A stretch of DNA of 64,000 bases from DASUSH01 sp963785155 (GCA_963785155.1 CAWAUB010000006.1:390827-454826); one strand, 5' to 3'; shown: positions 6,675 to 16,140, counted from the stretch's first letter. A program made the numbers and translations. Notes: a model not told the origin generated them from the letters alone.

Positions 6675-8351
6675 ATGGCACTGGTGTTCGCGACGGGACT
6701 CCTCGTGGCCGCGATGGTGTTCTTCGCGATTCAGCTGGCCGACTCACAGGCCGACTCCAAATCGGAGATCGAGCAACGCTTTCGCGAGCGCCCCGAGATC
6801 ACGGCCTCCCTGACCGAGTCCCTGTTCGCGGCGACGACGACGTCCGCCGGGGACGAGCTCGAGGCGCAGTTCAGCGGCGACGTGACCGACGCCGACATGA
6901 CCGCGGTCGCCAAGGAGGACAACAACGTCTTCTCGGCCCTCTACGACGACCAGGGCGAGCTGATCGCGCTTTCCGAGAACGCCACGCCCGAGGCCATCGA
7001 GGAGCTGGAATCGGATCCCCCCTACGTACAGGGCGTGCTGGAAGGACAGCCGATCGCGATCTCCGACATCCTCGATCTGGGCGAGGGGGCCGAGGGCGTC
7101 ACCGCCTTCGCCCAGGGGATCGACACCGACTCGGGTGAGCGGGTGCTGGTCAACGGACTGCCACCGCTCCTGCTGGCGACCTTCCTCGGCCAATACCTTG
7201 CCGAGGTCCCGACCGTCGAGGGCGGCGAATCGTTCATTCTCGATTCGATCAACGCGGTCGTGGCCAGCTCGAGCATGGACGTCGCCCCCGGCGACCCCGT
7301 CGACGTCCCTGGCCTCGACGAGGCCCTCATGAACGGCGATTACGGCGCCTTCGGCGACGACCAGTACTTCGCATCGACCCCGGTCGAGAACTCCGAGTGG
7401 AAGGTGGTCTCTACCGCCCCCGAGAGCACGCTGTTCGAGCCCGTCAGCGGCTGGAACAAGTGGACCCCGTGGCTGATCTTCACCGCATTTGCTCTTGCAG
7501 GACTCGCCGCGCTGGGCCTGCTGCGCCGTGTCTCGAAGAGCGCAGGCGAGCTCGCCGAAGCACACGAGCAACTGGAGGTGACCAACCGAGCCCTGGAGCG
7601 ACGGGCGAAAGAGCTCGAGCAGTCGAACGCCGAGCTCGACCAGTTCGCCTCGATCGCCTCGCACGACCTGCAGGAGCCGCTGCGGAAAGTCCAGATGTTC
7701 TCCGAGAAGGTCGCCGAGTCCGAGTCGGACACCCTCTCCGAGAAGGGGCAGGATTACCTGCGTCGCTCGAGCGACGCGGCCGGCCGGATGCAGCAGCTGA
7801 TCCAGGATCTGTTGGACTTCTCGCGGGTCGCCACGCGCGCCCGCCCGCCGGTCGAGACCGACCTCGGCGAGCTCACCCGGGAGGTCGTCTCCGACCTCGA
7901 GGGACCGATCGAGGAGGCCGAGGCGACAATCGAGGTCGGTGACCTGCCGACGGTACGGGTCGACCGACCGCAGATCCGCCAGCTGCTTCAGAACCTGATC
8001 TCGAACGCGATCAAGTTCCGCCGCGAGGGCGTGCCGCCAGAGGTCCGCGTGGAGGGCTCGCAACGCGGCCGCTTCGTCGAGGTGTCCGTCGCCGACAACG
8101 GGATCGGCATCGACCCGCAGTATTCGAGCCGGATCTTCCGGGTCTTCGAGCGGCTGCACGGGCGCGGCGAGTACCCCGGCACCGGAATCGGCCTGGCGCT
8201 GGCGCGAAAGATCGCCGAACGGCACGGCGGCACGATGTCGGTCGACAGCTCACCCGGCAACGGATCGACCTTCACGTTTACTCTTCTCGACGACGAGGAA
8301 ACTGAGTCTGTAGCCACACCGGCTACGGACCAGCGGGAGGAAGAGTCATGA
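6675..8351 (+). CDS. Membrane sensor histidine kinase
   Basis: 558 residues. A TM segment at the N-terminus (~1-22) and a second at ~262-283 (WLIFTAFALAGLAALGLL) flank an extracytoplasmic sensor domain of ~235 residues. A coiled coil (AEAHEQLEVTNRALERRAKE) leads into HisKA with the phosphoacceptor His in SIASHDLQEPLRKV. HATPase_c follows, with N box LLQNLISNAIKF, G1 DNGIGID and G2 GTGIGLALA. This is the phytochrome-family HisKA subtype seen with single-domain regulators. The stop overlaps the next gene by ATGA, so the kinase and regulator are translationally coupled. ATG at 6675 has a poor ribosome site and the true start may be slightly upstream. The ligand is not evident. Confidence 0.88.
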   Translation: MALVFATGLLVAAMVFFAIQLADSQADSKSEIEQRFRERPEITASLTESLFAATTTSAGDELEAQFSGDVTDADMTAVAKEDNNVFSALYDDQGELIALSENATPEAIEELESDPPYVQGVLEGQPIAISDILDLGEGAEGVTAFAQGIDTDSGERVLVNGLPPLLLATFLGQYLAEVPTVEGGESFILDSINAVVASSSMDVAPGDPVDVPGLDEALMNGDYGAFGDDQYFASTPVENSEWKVVSTAPESTLFEPVSGWNKWTPWLIFTAFALAGLAALGLLRRVSKSAGELAEAHEQLEVTNRALERRAKELEQSNAELDQFASIASHDLQEPLRKVQMFSEKVAESESDTLSEKGQDYLRRSSDAAGRMQQLIQDLLDFSRVATRARPPVETDLGELTREVVSDLEGPIEEAEATIEVGDLPTVRVDRPQIRQLLQNLISNAIKFRREGVPPEVRVEGSQRGRFVEVSVADNGIGIDPQYSSRIFRVFERLHGRGEYPGTGIGLALARKIAERHGGTMSVDSSPGNGSTFTFTLLDDEETESVATPATDQREEES

Positions 8352-8833
8352 CGAACCAGCCAGGGAACGGCAAGACGGTCACGATCCTGATCGCCGACGA
8401 CGACGAGGAGGACCGGATTCTCACGGAGGAGGCGCTGATCGGCGGCCACCTCGCGAACGACCTCCGCTTCGTCAATGACGGACAGGAACTGCTCGACTAC
8501 CTGCGCAGCGAAGGTGAGTATGCGAACGGGAAGACGGCGCCAAGGCCGGGGATCATCCTCCTCGACCTGAATATGCCGAAGGTGGACGGCCGGGAGGCCC
8601 TTGCGGTTCTCAAGGCCGATCCCGACCTGAAGGAGATCCCCGTCGTCGTGCTGACAACGTCGAGAGCGGAGGAGGACGTCCGCCAGACGTACGAGCTGGG
8701 CGGCAACTCCTTCATCACCAAGCCGGTCACGTTCGCCGGCCTGGTGGAAGCGCTCCGAGCCTTTTCTCGGTACTGGTTCGAGCTCGTCGAGCTCCCGGTT
8801 AGGGCCGGTGGAGGCGAGGTTGGTCGCCACTGA
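8348..8833 (+). CDS. Single-domain response regulator (Rcp1-like)
   Basis: 161 residues forming one receiver domain: acidic pocket ADDDEEDR, phosphoacceptor Asp in IILLDLNMPKVDG, conserved Thr/Ser in VVVLTTSRAEED, Lys in FITKPVTF. There is no output domain. The long loop and MPKVDG context match the Rcp1 class that pairs with HisKA kinases of the preceding type. It overlaps the kinase by 4 nt and the following GGDEF-EAL gene by about 26 nt. It probably shuttles phosphate or modulates the downstream c-di-GMP enzyme. Confidence 0.92.
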   Translation: MTNQPGNGKTVTILIADDDEEDRILTEEALIGGHLANDLRFVNDGQELLDYLRSEGEYANGKTAPRPGIILLDLNMPKVDGREALAVLKADPDLKEIPVVVLTTSRAEEDVRQTYELGGNSFITKPVTFAGLVEALRAFSRYWFELVELPVRAGGGEVGRH

Positions 8834-10925
8834 GCTGATCCGGGTCCTGATCGTCGAGGACGACGAAGACGACTTCGTCATCGCCCGCGATCTGCTCGTA
8901 GAACAGGAACACGCCCGCTTCGAGGTCGCCTGGGCCTCGAGCGGCCCCGAAGCACAGAGGATGATCGCCGAGGGGGATTTCGACATCTTCCTGATCGACC
9001 ATCGACTCGGCGCGGTCACCGGCCTCGACCTCGTCCGCCACTCGTTCGGAGGCGAGCCCAGGGCGCCGGTGGTGATGCTCACCGGCACAGCCGACTACGA
9101 GGTCGACCTCGAGGCGACGATGCTCGGCGTCACCGATTTCCTGACCAAGGACCGGCTCGACGGCGAGACGCTGGAGCGATCGATCCGCTACGCGGTCCGC
9201 CACCACGCCGTCCTCGCCGAGCTCCGCGAAAGCCAGGATCGATTTGAGCTCGCGGTAAGAGGCGCCAACGACGGGATCTGGGATTGGGACCTGGCCACCG
9301 ACCAGATCTACTACGGGCCCCGCTGGAAGTCGATACTCGGCCACGCCGAAGACGGGATCGGGAACTCCACCGACGAATGGTTCAGCCGCGTCCACCCGCA
9401 GGATCTCGAACGGGTTCAGGCCGCGATCAAGGCACACCGGGATGGGCTCACCCCGCACCTGGAAAGCGAACACCGGATGCGCCACGCCGAAGGTGGCTAC
9501 CGCTGGGTCTTCGCCCGAGGCGTCGCCGTTCGCAACCCGGACGGCGCCGCCACGCGGATCGCCGGCTCGATGTCCGACATCACCGATCGCAAGGCGGCGG
9601 AGGAACAGCTCCTCCACGACGCCCGCCACGACACGCTCACCGGGCTGCCGAACCGGGCGATGTTCCTTGACCACCTCGAGCTGTCCCTGTCGCGGGCGAA
9701 GCGCAACCCGGAATACCGCTGCGCCGTCCTCTTCCTCGACCTGAACCGCTTCAAGCTGATCAACGACGCGTTCAGCCACGCGGTCGGCGATCAGCTCCTG
9801 GTCGCGCTGGCCGGCCGCCTGAACTCCGCGCTGCGCCCCGGCGACACGGTCGCGAGGCTCGGCGGCGACGAGTTCACGATCCTGCTCCACGACATCGAAT
9901 CGACCGAGGCCGCCGTGGAGGTCGCGCAGCGGATCCAGGCGGTCCTCTCGGAGCCGTTCCAGACGAAGGGGCGCGACCTGATCGTCACCAGCAGCATCGG
10001 GATTGCGATCAGCGAGCCGGGCAGCCTCGCCACCGAGCTGATGGGCGATGCGGATATCGCCATGTACGACGCGAAACGCGAGTCGGACGACGACGTCGCG
10101 GTCTTCACCGTCAGCATGCGGCGCCGCGTCGTCGGCCAGCTGCGGCTCGAGTCAGAGCTGCGGACGGCGATCGACCAGCAGCAACTGCGGGTCTTCTACC
10201 AGCCGATCGTCGAGATCGCCAACGGCCAGATCGTTGGGTTCGAGGCCCTTGCGCGCTGGCCCGAAGACGCCGAGCGTGAGATCTCCCCGGTCGAGTTCAT
10301 CCCGATCGCGGAGGAGACCGGGCTGATCCGCCCGCTCGGGCGGCTGGTGATGAACGAGGCCTGCGGGCAGCTGAGCCGCTGGCGCGACCGCGGGCTGGTC
10401 GAGAAGAACGTGACGATGAGCGTGAACGTCTCCGCCCGTCAGCTCAGCGAGCCCGACCTGGTCGCCGACGTGATCGCCGCGGCACAGAAGAGCGGCCTGC
10501 CGACCGAAGCACTGCGGCTCGAGCTGACCGAGGGCACGATCATGCGCGACCCCGAGCGCCTGCCGGCGATCCTCTCCGAGCTCGAGGTGCTGGGCGTGCG
10601 CGCGCACATCGACGACTTCGGCACGGGCTACTCGTCGTTCACCTTCCTGCGCCGCTTCGGCGGCAACACGCTGAAGATCGACCGCTCGTTCATCGCCTCG
10701 ATGCGGACGGATGACGCGAGCGCCGAGATCGTGCGCACGATCATCGAGCTCGCACGGAACCTCGATCTCGACGTGATCGCCGAGGGCGTCGAGACGGAGG
10801 AGGAGCTGAGCGTGCTGGCCGAGGTCGGGGGCGTCTACGCGCAGGGCTTCCTGTTCGCGCGACCTCTCGATCGTGTTGGAGTCGAGGAGCTGCTCGCGAG
10901 CTGGGACCCTCCCAAGCCGGCCTAG
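8808..10925 (+). CDS. REC-PAS-GGDEF-EAL cyclic di-GMP signalling protein
   Basis: 705 residues. The domain order is REC (IVEDDEDDFV; Asp in FLIDHRLG; Lys in FLTKDRL), PAS_3 (~140-260, ending SMSDITDRK), GGDEF (~275-430, active-site RLGGDEF intact at ~350) and EAL (~450-700, FEALARW, NVSARQLS, DDFGTGYSS, GVETEEE). Both catalytic halves look intact, so synthesis, hydrolysis or both are possible. The start may be GTG 8808 or TTG 8820; GGAGG lies 5 nt before the TTG. It forms an operon with the kinase and regulator, so the kinase signal probably sets c-di-GMP level through its REC domain. Confidence 0.93.
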   Translation: MEARLVATELIRVLIVEDDEDDFVIARDLLVEQEHARFEVAWASSGPEAQRMIAEGDFDIFLIDHRLGAVTGLDLVRHSFGGEPRAPVVMLTGTADYEVDLEATMLGVTDFLTKDRLDGETLERSIRYAVRHHAVLAELRESQDRFELAVRGANDGIWDWDLATDQIYYGPRWKSILGHAEDGIGNSTDEWFSRVHPQDLERVQAAIKAHRDGLTPHLESEHRMRHAEGGYRWVFARGVAVRNPDGAATRIAGSMSDITDRKAAEEQLLHDARHDTLTGLPNRAMFLDHLELSLSRAKRNPEYRCAVLFLDLNRFKLINDAFSHAVGDQLLVALAGRLNSALRPGDTVARLGGDEFTILLHDIESTEAAVEVAQRIQAVLSEPFQTKGRDLIVTSSIGIAISEPGSLATELMGDADIAMYDAKRESDDDVAVFTVSMRRRVVGQLRLESELRTAIDQQQLRVFYQPIVEIANGQIVGFEALARWPEDAEREISPVEFIPIAEETGLIRPLGRLVMNEACGQLSRWRDRGLVEKNVTMSVNVSARQLSEPDLVADVIAAAQKSGLPTEALRLELTEGTIMRDPERLPAILSELEVLGVRAHIDDFGTGYSSFTFLRRFGGNTLKIDRSFIASMRTDDASAEIVRTIIELARNLDLDVIAEGVETEEELSVLAEVGGVYAQGFLFARPLDRVGVEELLASWDPPKPA

Positions 10926-11078
10926 TTAGCGCCGCTTGCGCTTCGACCCGGCGCTGTTCCCCATCGGAAAGAAGACGTCGCCGACCACGAACTTCCCGCT
11001 GGCCTCATTCAGGACGAGGTCGTTCTTTTCGTCAAGAACGTTCTCGCGCAGGCCGATTCCCTTCGCCCCATGCACCAT
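10926..11078 (-). CDS. Small hypothetical protein (50 aa)
   Basis: Complete ORF of 50 codons, MVHGAKGIGL... ending in a basic tail GSKRKRR. It lies between the convergent GGDEF-EAL gene, whose stop is at 10925, and the upstream S53 gene on the same strand. Mixed charged/hydrophobic composition (ASGKFVVGDVFFPMG) looks protein-like, and the frame fills the gap precisely. No ribosome-binding site is obvious and I know no family. It could be a remnant 3' end of a longer gene. Confidence 0.4.
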   Translation of the reverse strand: MVHGAKGIGLRENVLDEKNDLVLNEASGKFVVGDVFFPMGNSAGSKRKRR

Positions 11079-11129
11079 GCGGGAAATCTACCGGGCGTCC
11101 CGGGTGCCCACAAAGGGGGGCTACCCGGC

Positions 11130-14105
11130 CTATCGGCCGGTTCGAGCGGCCGCGACCGCGTCGGCGAACGCGGGGCCGTTCAGGCTGCCGAGCCCGGTCG
11201 CGAGGTCGTAGCCGGGCTGGGCCGCGCCGCCGGCCGGCGACTGGCCGAGCGGTGTGGTTGGTGTGGGCGAGCTGGTCCCGGTGACGACGTCGGAGAAGAT
11301 CGAGCCGTAGGCCGGGCCGCGGGCGAACTGGTAGAGCAGCGGGTTGATCGATCCCAGCGGTGGCCGGCCCGCCGCTGCCTCCTGCTCGCGCACGAGCGCG
11401 ACGAGGCCGGCGGTCAGAGGGGTCGCCGCGCTGGTCCCTCCTCCCCCGGTCCATCCCTCACCCCCGCTGAAGACGGCGATGCCGGGGGTGAACGACGCCA
11501 TCGAGGCGAGGTCGGGGCTGAGCCGGGTGGAGTCGCCCGACTGGATCGCGGCGTCGACGCCGGGCCCGGTCTGCCAGCCGGGCCGGTTGAAGACCGTGCT
11601 CTGTCCGCCACCGCTGCCGTTGGTCTCCTGCGGGAAGGTCGACCAGACCGACTGCTGCGCGATCCGGTTCTGGGCGTCGAGCGTGAGGTCCGTCCCGCCG
11701 ACGCCGGTGACGAAGCGGGAGCTCGCCGGGTAGCCCGGGCCCTTCGCGTTCTCCTGGCAGCCGAGGAAGCCGAGGTCGCCGGAGGCGGCGGCGACGGTGA
11801 TCCCGAGCGCGGCGGCGGCCCCGAGGAAGTGCTGGGCGATCCGCCGCTGGTCGCGGTTGAACTGCGATTCACAGACGGAGTCGCTCAGGGACAGGACGTC
11901 GGGCAGATTTCCCCCCTGTCGGGCGGGGTCGAGCGCTCCCAGCATGAAGAGGTCGAACGAGTGCATGAACGCCTGGTCGAGCGGGACGAAGATCGCGGTC
12001 GTGCGGTCGAGCCGCGGCGCGGCGACCGCGAGCGCCTGGACGTCGAGATAGGTCTCGTCCGGCTCGGTGCTGGTGTCGATGGTCGCGCTCGGCATCGCGA
12101 CCTGTTCGAAGTTCGGGGTGGGCAAACCGAAGCACTGAGCCCAGGTGGTGAAGGCGGAGGCATCGACCATCGCGGAGCTGAGGATCACGACGCGCTGCCC
12201 GTCGCCGTTGAGGCCGCGCGCGTTCAGGACGTCTGTGCCGTACGCGGTCGCGAGCTGGTTAGGCGTGAAGGAGCCTGAGGAAACGCCGTCCTGGCAACCC
12301 TGTGGCGTGCCGCTCGCCTGGCGGACTGGGCGCGCGTCGCGCCTCGAGCTGCCGCCGAAGATCTCCCCGACCGTGATCTGCCGCACCGCGTTGCGGATCG
12401 GGCGCGGGACGCAGACGCCCTTCTGCGGGGGGCGCATTCCGTGTGCGCAGAACAGGTCCTCGGCGGCCGCCTGACTCGAGGTCGCCATCACGACTCCGCC
12501 CGTCGAGCTCAGCTCCACGGAGCGGACGCCCTTGGACCTGCGCAGGAAGCGCATGACGCGGGTCCGCGGCTTCTCGGGCGCGCCGAAGCGCTCCTTCAGA
12601 TCATCCAGCTCGAGGAACTGGCCGTAGGCGTCGCCGGTCGGGTTCGAGGCCATGTTCGCGAACTGCGAGAGCGCCTTGCCGTCACGGCGAAGGCCGAGCA
12701 GGACGATGCGGCTCTTGCCCGCCTTGCGCATTTGCCTGCGATCGCCGGAGGTGTTGCCGGTCGAGCGTTTGAAGACACCCACGGCGTTGCTGGCGAAGGC
12801 GGTCGTGTAGAGGTATCGGCCGTCGGCGCTGACGGCAGCGGAGCTGGCGCCCAGCAGCGCGCGTGCGGGGGTGCAGTTACGGGTCGACTTCCCGGCCAGG
12901 CAGCCGCGGCGGAGCGGCTTCTGGACCAGCGCGCCGGAGCCCCTGCGGTCGATGACGTCGATGGCGCCAGATTCGAATGCGGTCGCATAGAGGCTGGCGC
13001 CATCGGCGGAGAGCGTGAGTCCCTCGGGCGCCTCCATCGCCTGGCCCAGCGAGCAACCGACGGCGACCAGGTAGATGAGGCAGCCGGCGGTGCCGTCCAG
13101 CTGGGCGAGCGTGCCGGTCGATGGTGTCCGAGCGAACGACGTCACGCTGTTGCTGAACAGCGAGGTCACGTAGACGTTCTCGTCGTCGGGGCTCACCGCG
13201 ACCGCGTTCGCGCCGCTCAGCTGCCGTCCGGCGGTGCAGCCGGGAAGGCCACCGTCGGCGATGCAGCCGGCCTCGCCCGGCGCCTGGGTCAGCGCACCCG
13301 TCGACGGATCCCGGAGGAATGTGAGGAGGGCGCTGGTGCCCGCGGCGGCCGCGTACACGTTCCTGCCGTCGTCGCTGATCGCCAGACCCTCGGGCGCGAT
13401 CAGCGCGCGGCCGCTCGCGCAGCCGGTCCCCGCCTGGTCGCCGAGGCAGCCGGCGTCACCGGACAGCTGCGTAAGGCCGCCGTTGGCGCCGCGGGCGAAT
13501 GCGGCGACCGCGTTGCCGAAGAATGAGCCGACGTAGACGTTCTCGCCGTCCGGGCTGACGACCACGACGTCGGCGCCATCAAGCGCGCGGCCGGTGGTGC
13601 AGCCGGATGTCGCCGCGTTCGCGATGCAGCCGGCGCCGCCTCCGATCTGCGTCAGCGAGCCGTCGGATTGGTCGCGGCTGAAGGCGGTCACCGTGTCGCT
13701 GTCGACGGAGGTGGCGTAGACGTTCTCGCCATCCGGGCTGACCGCGACCGAGTTGGGGCCGTCGAGCCCAGTCGCCGCGGCGCAGCCATCGCCCCCGCCG
13801 GAGGCGATGCACCCGGCCGCGCCCGAGCCCTGGCTCAGCGTGCCGCTCTTCCCCTTGCGCCGGAAGACGGCGATCGCGTCGCTGCTCGAAGCGGCGACAT
13901 AGACGTTCTTCCCGTCCGGGCTGATCGCGATCGCCTCGGAGCCGAGGAACGGCCCTGGCCCGCGGAGCGCGCGGGCCGACGCGCATTTGCCACGGTCCTC
14001 CGAGCGGTCGGCGACGCACCCGCTGGTCCCCTGAAGCTGCGCGATCTGGCCGCGTGGAGCATTGGCGCCAACGGCGGTCGCCGGGACGAGGAGCCCGGCG
14101 ATCAA
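11130..14105 (-). CDS. Secreted beta-propeller / sedolisin (S53) peptidase fusion
   Basis: About 991 residues. A signal peptide (AGLLVPATAVGANA) is followed by ~30-445 with seven propeller blades of the lactonase/YVTN type. Each has VSPDGENVYV-like strands and a paired-Cys insert such as GCIASGGGDGC. A pro-kumamolisin-type propeptide follows at ~455-580. The S53 catalytic domain has Glu and Asp in PDETYLD (~687), oxyanion-hole Asp in AASGDLG (~772) and catalytic Ser in GGGTSAATP (~892). Sedolisins are acid-active serine-carboxyl endopeptidases that self-activate by removing the propeptide. A propeller placed before the propeptide is unusual and may be a cell-wall or substrate-binding module released on activation. 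The start is TTG at 14105, but the hydrophobic segment extends upstream in frame (LRTLAALGL), so the true start may be a little earlier. Confidence 0.85.
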   Translation of the reverse strand: MIAGLLVPATAVGANAPRGQIAQLQGTSGCVADRSEDRGKCASARALRGPGPFLGSEAIAISPDGKNVYVAASSSDAIAVFRRKGKSGTLSQGSGAAGCIASGGGDGCAAATGLDGPNSVAVSPDGENVYATSVDSDTVTAFSRDQSDGSLTQIGGGAGCIANAATSGCTTGRALDGADVVVVSPDGENVYVGSFFGNAVAAFARGANGGLTQLSGDAGCLGDQAGTGCASGRALIAPEGLAISDDGRNVYAAAAGTSALLTFLRDPSTGALTQAPGEAGCIADGGLPGCTAGRQLSGANAVAVSPDDENVYVTSLFSNSVTSFARTPSTGTLAQLDGTAGCLIYLVAVGCSLGQAMEAPEGLTLSADGASLYATAFESGAIDVIDRRGSGALVQKPLRRGCLAGKSTRNCTPARALLGASSAAVSADGRYLYTTAFASNAVGVFKRSTGNTSGDRRQMRKAGKSRIVLLGLRRDGKALSQFANMASNPTGDAYGQFLELDDLKERFGAPEKPRTRVMRFLRRSKGVRSVELSSTGGVVMATSSQAAAEDLFCAHGMRPPQKGVCVPRPIRNAVRQITVGEIFGGSSRRDARPVRQASGTPQGCQDGVSSGSFTPNQLATAYGTDVLNARGLNGDGQRVVILSSAMVDASAFTTWAQCFGLPTPNFEQVAMPSATIDTSTEPDETYLDVQALAVAAPRLDRTTAIFVPLDQAFMHSFDLFMLGALDPARQGGNLPDVLSLSDSVCESQFNRDQRRIAQHFLGAAAALGITVAAASGDLGFLGCQENAKGPGYPASSRFVTGVGGTDLTLDAQNRIAQQSVWSTFPQETNGSGGGQSTVFNRPGWQTGPGVDAAIQSGDSTRLSPDLASMASFTPGIAVFSGGEGWTGGGGTSAATPLTAGLVALVREQEAAAGRPPLGSINPLLYQFARGPAYGSIFSDVVTGTSSPTPTTPLGQSPAGGAAQPGYDLATGLGSLNGPAFADAVAAARTGR

Positions 14106-14178
14106 GCCCAGCGCGGCGAGCGTCCGGAGTGATGGCGAACGACTAAGCAGAGCCGGATCGTAAACGTGCGCCGGACGA

Positions 14179-14721
14179 CTAAGGGGACAGGAGTGTCAGT
14201 CGTCCGCTGAGCGAGAGGTCCAGGACGTCAGGGTCACCGGTATTCAGCTGGATGCCCGCCTTTGCCCCCTTCGGGCCTTGCTCGTCGAGATACTCGAGTG
14301 CTTCTCGCGAAATCGCGACCTTGACGACGCTCGTGGCGAGCGGGGGCATCCGCAAATCGGCGCGACCGAACTCGAGCTTCGAGCTCGAGAGGATGATCGC
14401 GCCGACGCACTCCACGTCGAGGTTGCAGGTCCCGGTCATGCGGACCACACGGTTTCGAGGCGGTCCGACGGTTTGAGCCGGAATGTCCACCGACTGATCC
14501 TCGAACGGCTCTCCCTGGCCGTAGCCGCCCGCCTGCTGGCAGAACCGGCGGCAGCCCGGGCGCTTGCGGCTCCGCCACGGCTCCGGCTCCGCATCGCCGG
14601 CGCCCTTGATGACCGCGGCGGCCGGCGCCGAATCAGACGCCCCCGCTCCGGTCGCCACCAGGATGGTCAGCGCCGCGGTCAGAACCGCAATGGTGCTCGT
14701 GATCCCCGCGTACCGCCCCAC
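14179..14721 (-). CDS. Secreted hypothetical protein
   Basis: 180 residues from GTG at 14721. An N-terminal signal (ITSTIAVLTAALTILVATGAGA) marks it as exported. The mature part has two Cys pairs (PGCRRFCQQ and GTCNLDVECVG) and a beta-rich C-terminus (ADLRMPPLATSVVKVAISRE, LDLSLSGRLTLLSP). I do not recognise a family. It precedes the S53 gene on the same strand with a 73-bp gap and is divergent from the phosphotriesterase gene, with only 34 bp between the two starts. Confidence 0.6.
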   Translation of the reverse strand: MGRYAGITSTIAVLTAALTILVATGAGASDSAPAAAVIKGAGDAEPEPWRSRKRPGCRRFCQQAGGYGQGEPFEDQSVDIPAQTVGPPRNRVVRMTGTCNLDVECVGAIILSSSKLEFGRADLRMPPLATSVVKVAISREALEYLDEQGPKGAKAGIQLNTGDPDVLDLSLSGRLTLLSP

Positions 14722-14755
14722 GGGTCAATTCTACGGTCGATTAGGGTGCGCATCA

Positions 14756-15718
14756 ATGGCACAGGTGCAGACCGTTCAAGGGCCGGTGGATGGTGGCGAC
14801 CTCGGAACGGTGCTCATCCACGAGCACGTTCGATTCCGCGACGAGGCGGTGGCCGAGAACTGGCCCGGGCTCTACGACGGCGACGCCGAGCTGGCCGCGG
14901 CGCTGGAGGCGGTCAACGCCGCCAAGGATCGCGGCGTGAGCACGATCGTCGAACCGACGGCGATGTTCGGCGGACGCGACGTTCGCTTCATGCAGCGGGT
15001 CGCGGAGGAGACGGGTGTCCGGCTGATCGCGTGCACCGGCATCTACACCTACGACTACCTGCCGCATTACTTCGAGAATCGCTCCGAGGATCACATGGCC
15101 GAGCTCTTCGTCGCGGACATCGAGAAGGGCATCCAGGGCACCGACGCCAGGGCCGGCTTCCTGAAGTGCGCGGCCGACGAGCCCGGTGTGACCCCAAACG
15201 TCGAGAAGATCCACCGGGCCATCGCCCGGGCGAGCGTGCAGACCGGCGCGCCGATCATGGCCCACTCACGGCCCGCGTCCAACACCGGCCCGCGCCAGGT
15301 GGAGATCCTCCTCGAGGAGGGCGTCGACCCGGCCAAGATCCAGATCGCCCACACCGGCGACACCGACGACCTCGACTACATCGAGGGCCTGCTCGACACC
15401 GGCGTGTGGATCGGCCTCGACCGTTACGGCCTCAACCTTTTCCTGCCACACGACCAACGCAACGCGACGACCGCCGAGCTCCTGCGCCGCGGCCACGCCG
15501 ATCGGTTCTTCCTCTCCCAGGACTTCTGCGCGACCATCGACTGGTTCCCCGAGGAGGCGGAGGAGGGACTGATCTCCCAGGGTCTCGTCCGCGAGGACTG
15601 GTCGATGACGCTGGTCTTCGACGAGGTCGTGCCCTGGCTGCGCGAACAGGGCGTGCTCGACGACGACGGCTTCCGCACGATCTTCGAGGACAACCCGCTC
15701 CGCTGGCTGGCCGGATAG
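14756..15718 (+). CDS. Phosphotriesterase-family metal-dependent hydrolase
   Basis: 320 residues. Metal-ligand motifs of the PTE/PLL family are present in order: HxH in LIHEHVRF, the bridging carbamylated-Lys candidate in AGFLKCA, His in IMAHSRP, His in IAHTGDTDD and Asp in FLSQDFCA. Members are binuclear-metal (beta/alpha)8 lactonases or phosphotriesterases. Natural substrates are usually lactones rather than organophosphates. ATG at 14756 is chosen because the longer frame upstream overlaps the divergent gene and lacks family sequence. A 4-TM protein follows after 10 bp, probably in the same transcript. Confidence 0.88.
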   Translation: MAQVQTVQGPVDGGDLGTVLIHEHVRFRDEAVAENWPGLYDGDAELAAALEAVNAAKDRGVSTIVEPTAMFGGRDVRFMQRVAEETGVRLIACTGIYTYDYLPHYFENRSEDHMAELFVADIEKGIQGTDARAGFLKCAADEPGVTPNVEKIHRAIARASVQTGAPIMAHSRPASNTGPRQVEILLEEGVDPAKIQIAHTGDTDDLDYIEGLLDTGVWIGLDRYGLNLFLPHDQRNATTAELLRRGHADRFFLSQDFCATIDWFPEEAEEGLISQGLVREDWSMTLVFDEVVPWLREQGVLDDDGFRTIFEDNPLRWLAG

Positions 15719-15728
15719 GTTCCGCTCC

Positions 15729-16118
15729 ATGACTGAACGACGCCCCGTCCTGCTCTCCATCGTCGGCTGGATCACGGTTATCTCCGGCCTCCTCCAGATC
15801 CTCGCCGGGATCCTCGTGCTCGCTCTGAACGACGACGTGGTCCAGGAGACCTCGTTCACGAGCGATGAGGTGACCGGACTCGGAATCGCCGCCCTCGTCT
15901 TCGGCTTGATCTACCTGCTGGTCGGGCGCGGCATGCTCAATTTGAACCGGTTCGCGCTCGGCCTAGGCGTCGTCGTGAGCATCCTGGGCATCCTGGGCAA
16001 CGTCGTCTACGTGTTCGGCGAGGAAGGGACCACCAGCCTCATCGCCGGCCTGATCCTGAACGTGATCGTCCTGATCGCCTGCCTCTCCGGCTTCAGCGCG
16101 CGCAACCGCGGCGCCTGA
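15729..16118 (+). CDS. Four-TM small membrane protein
   Basis: 129 residues with four hydrophobic segments: IVGWITVISGLLQILAGILV, GLGIAALVFGLIYLLVG, FALGLGVVVSILGILGNVVY and LIAGLILNVIVLIACL. It resembles the small DUF7144-type actinobacterial integral membrane proteins, but I cannot assign a function. It begins 10 bp after the phosphotriesterase stop and is convergent with the R2-like gene. Confidence 0.75.
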   Translation: MTERRPVLLSIVGWITVISGLLQILAGILVLALNDDVVQETSFTSDEVTGLGIAALVFGLIYLLVGRGMLNLNRFALGLGVVVSILGILGNVVYVFGEEGTTSLIAGLILNVIVLIACLSGFSARNRGA

Positions 16119-16140
16119 CGCGGCCATTCAAGAGGCACCG

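Noticed and set aside
6744..8225. Long antisense frame opposite the histidine kinase
   Set aside because: Composition is that of a reversed GC-rich gene, with no domain and no ribosome site. The plus-strand kinase has every expected motif.
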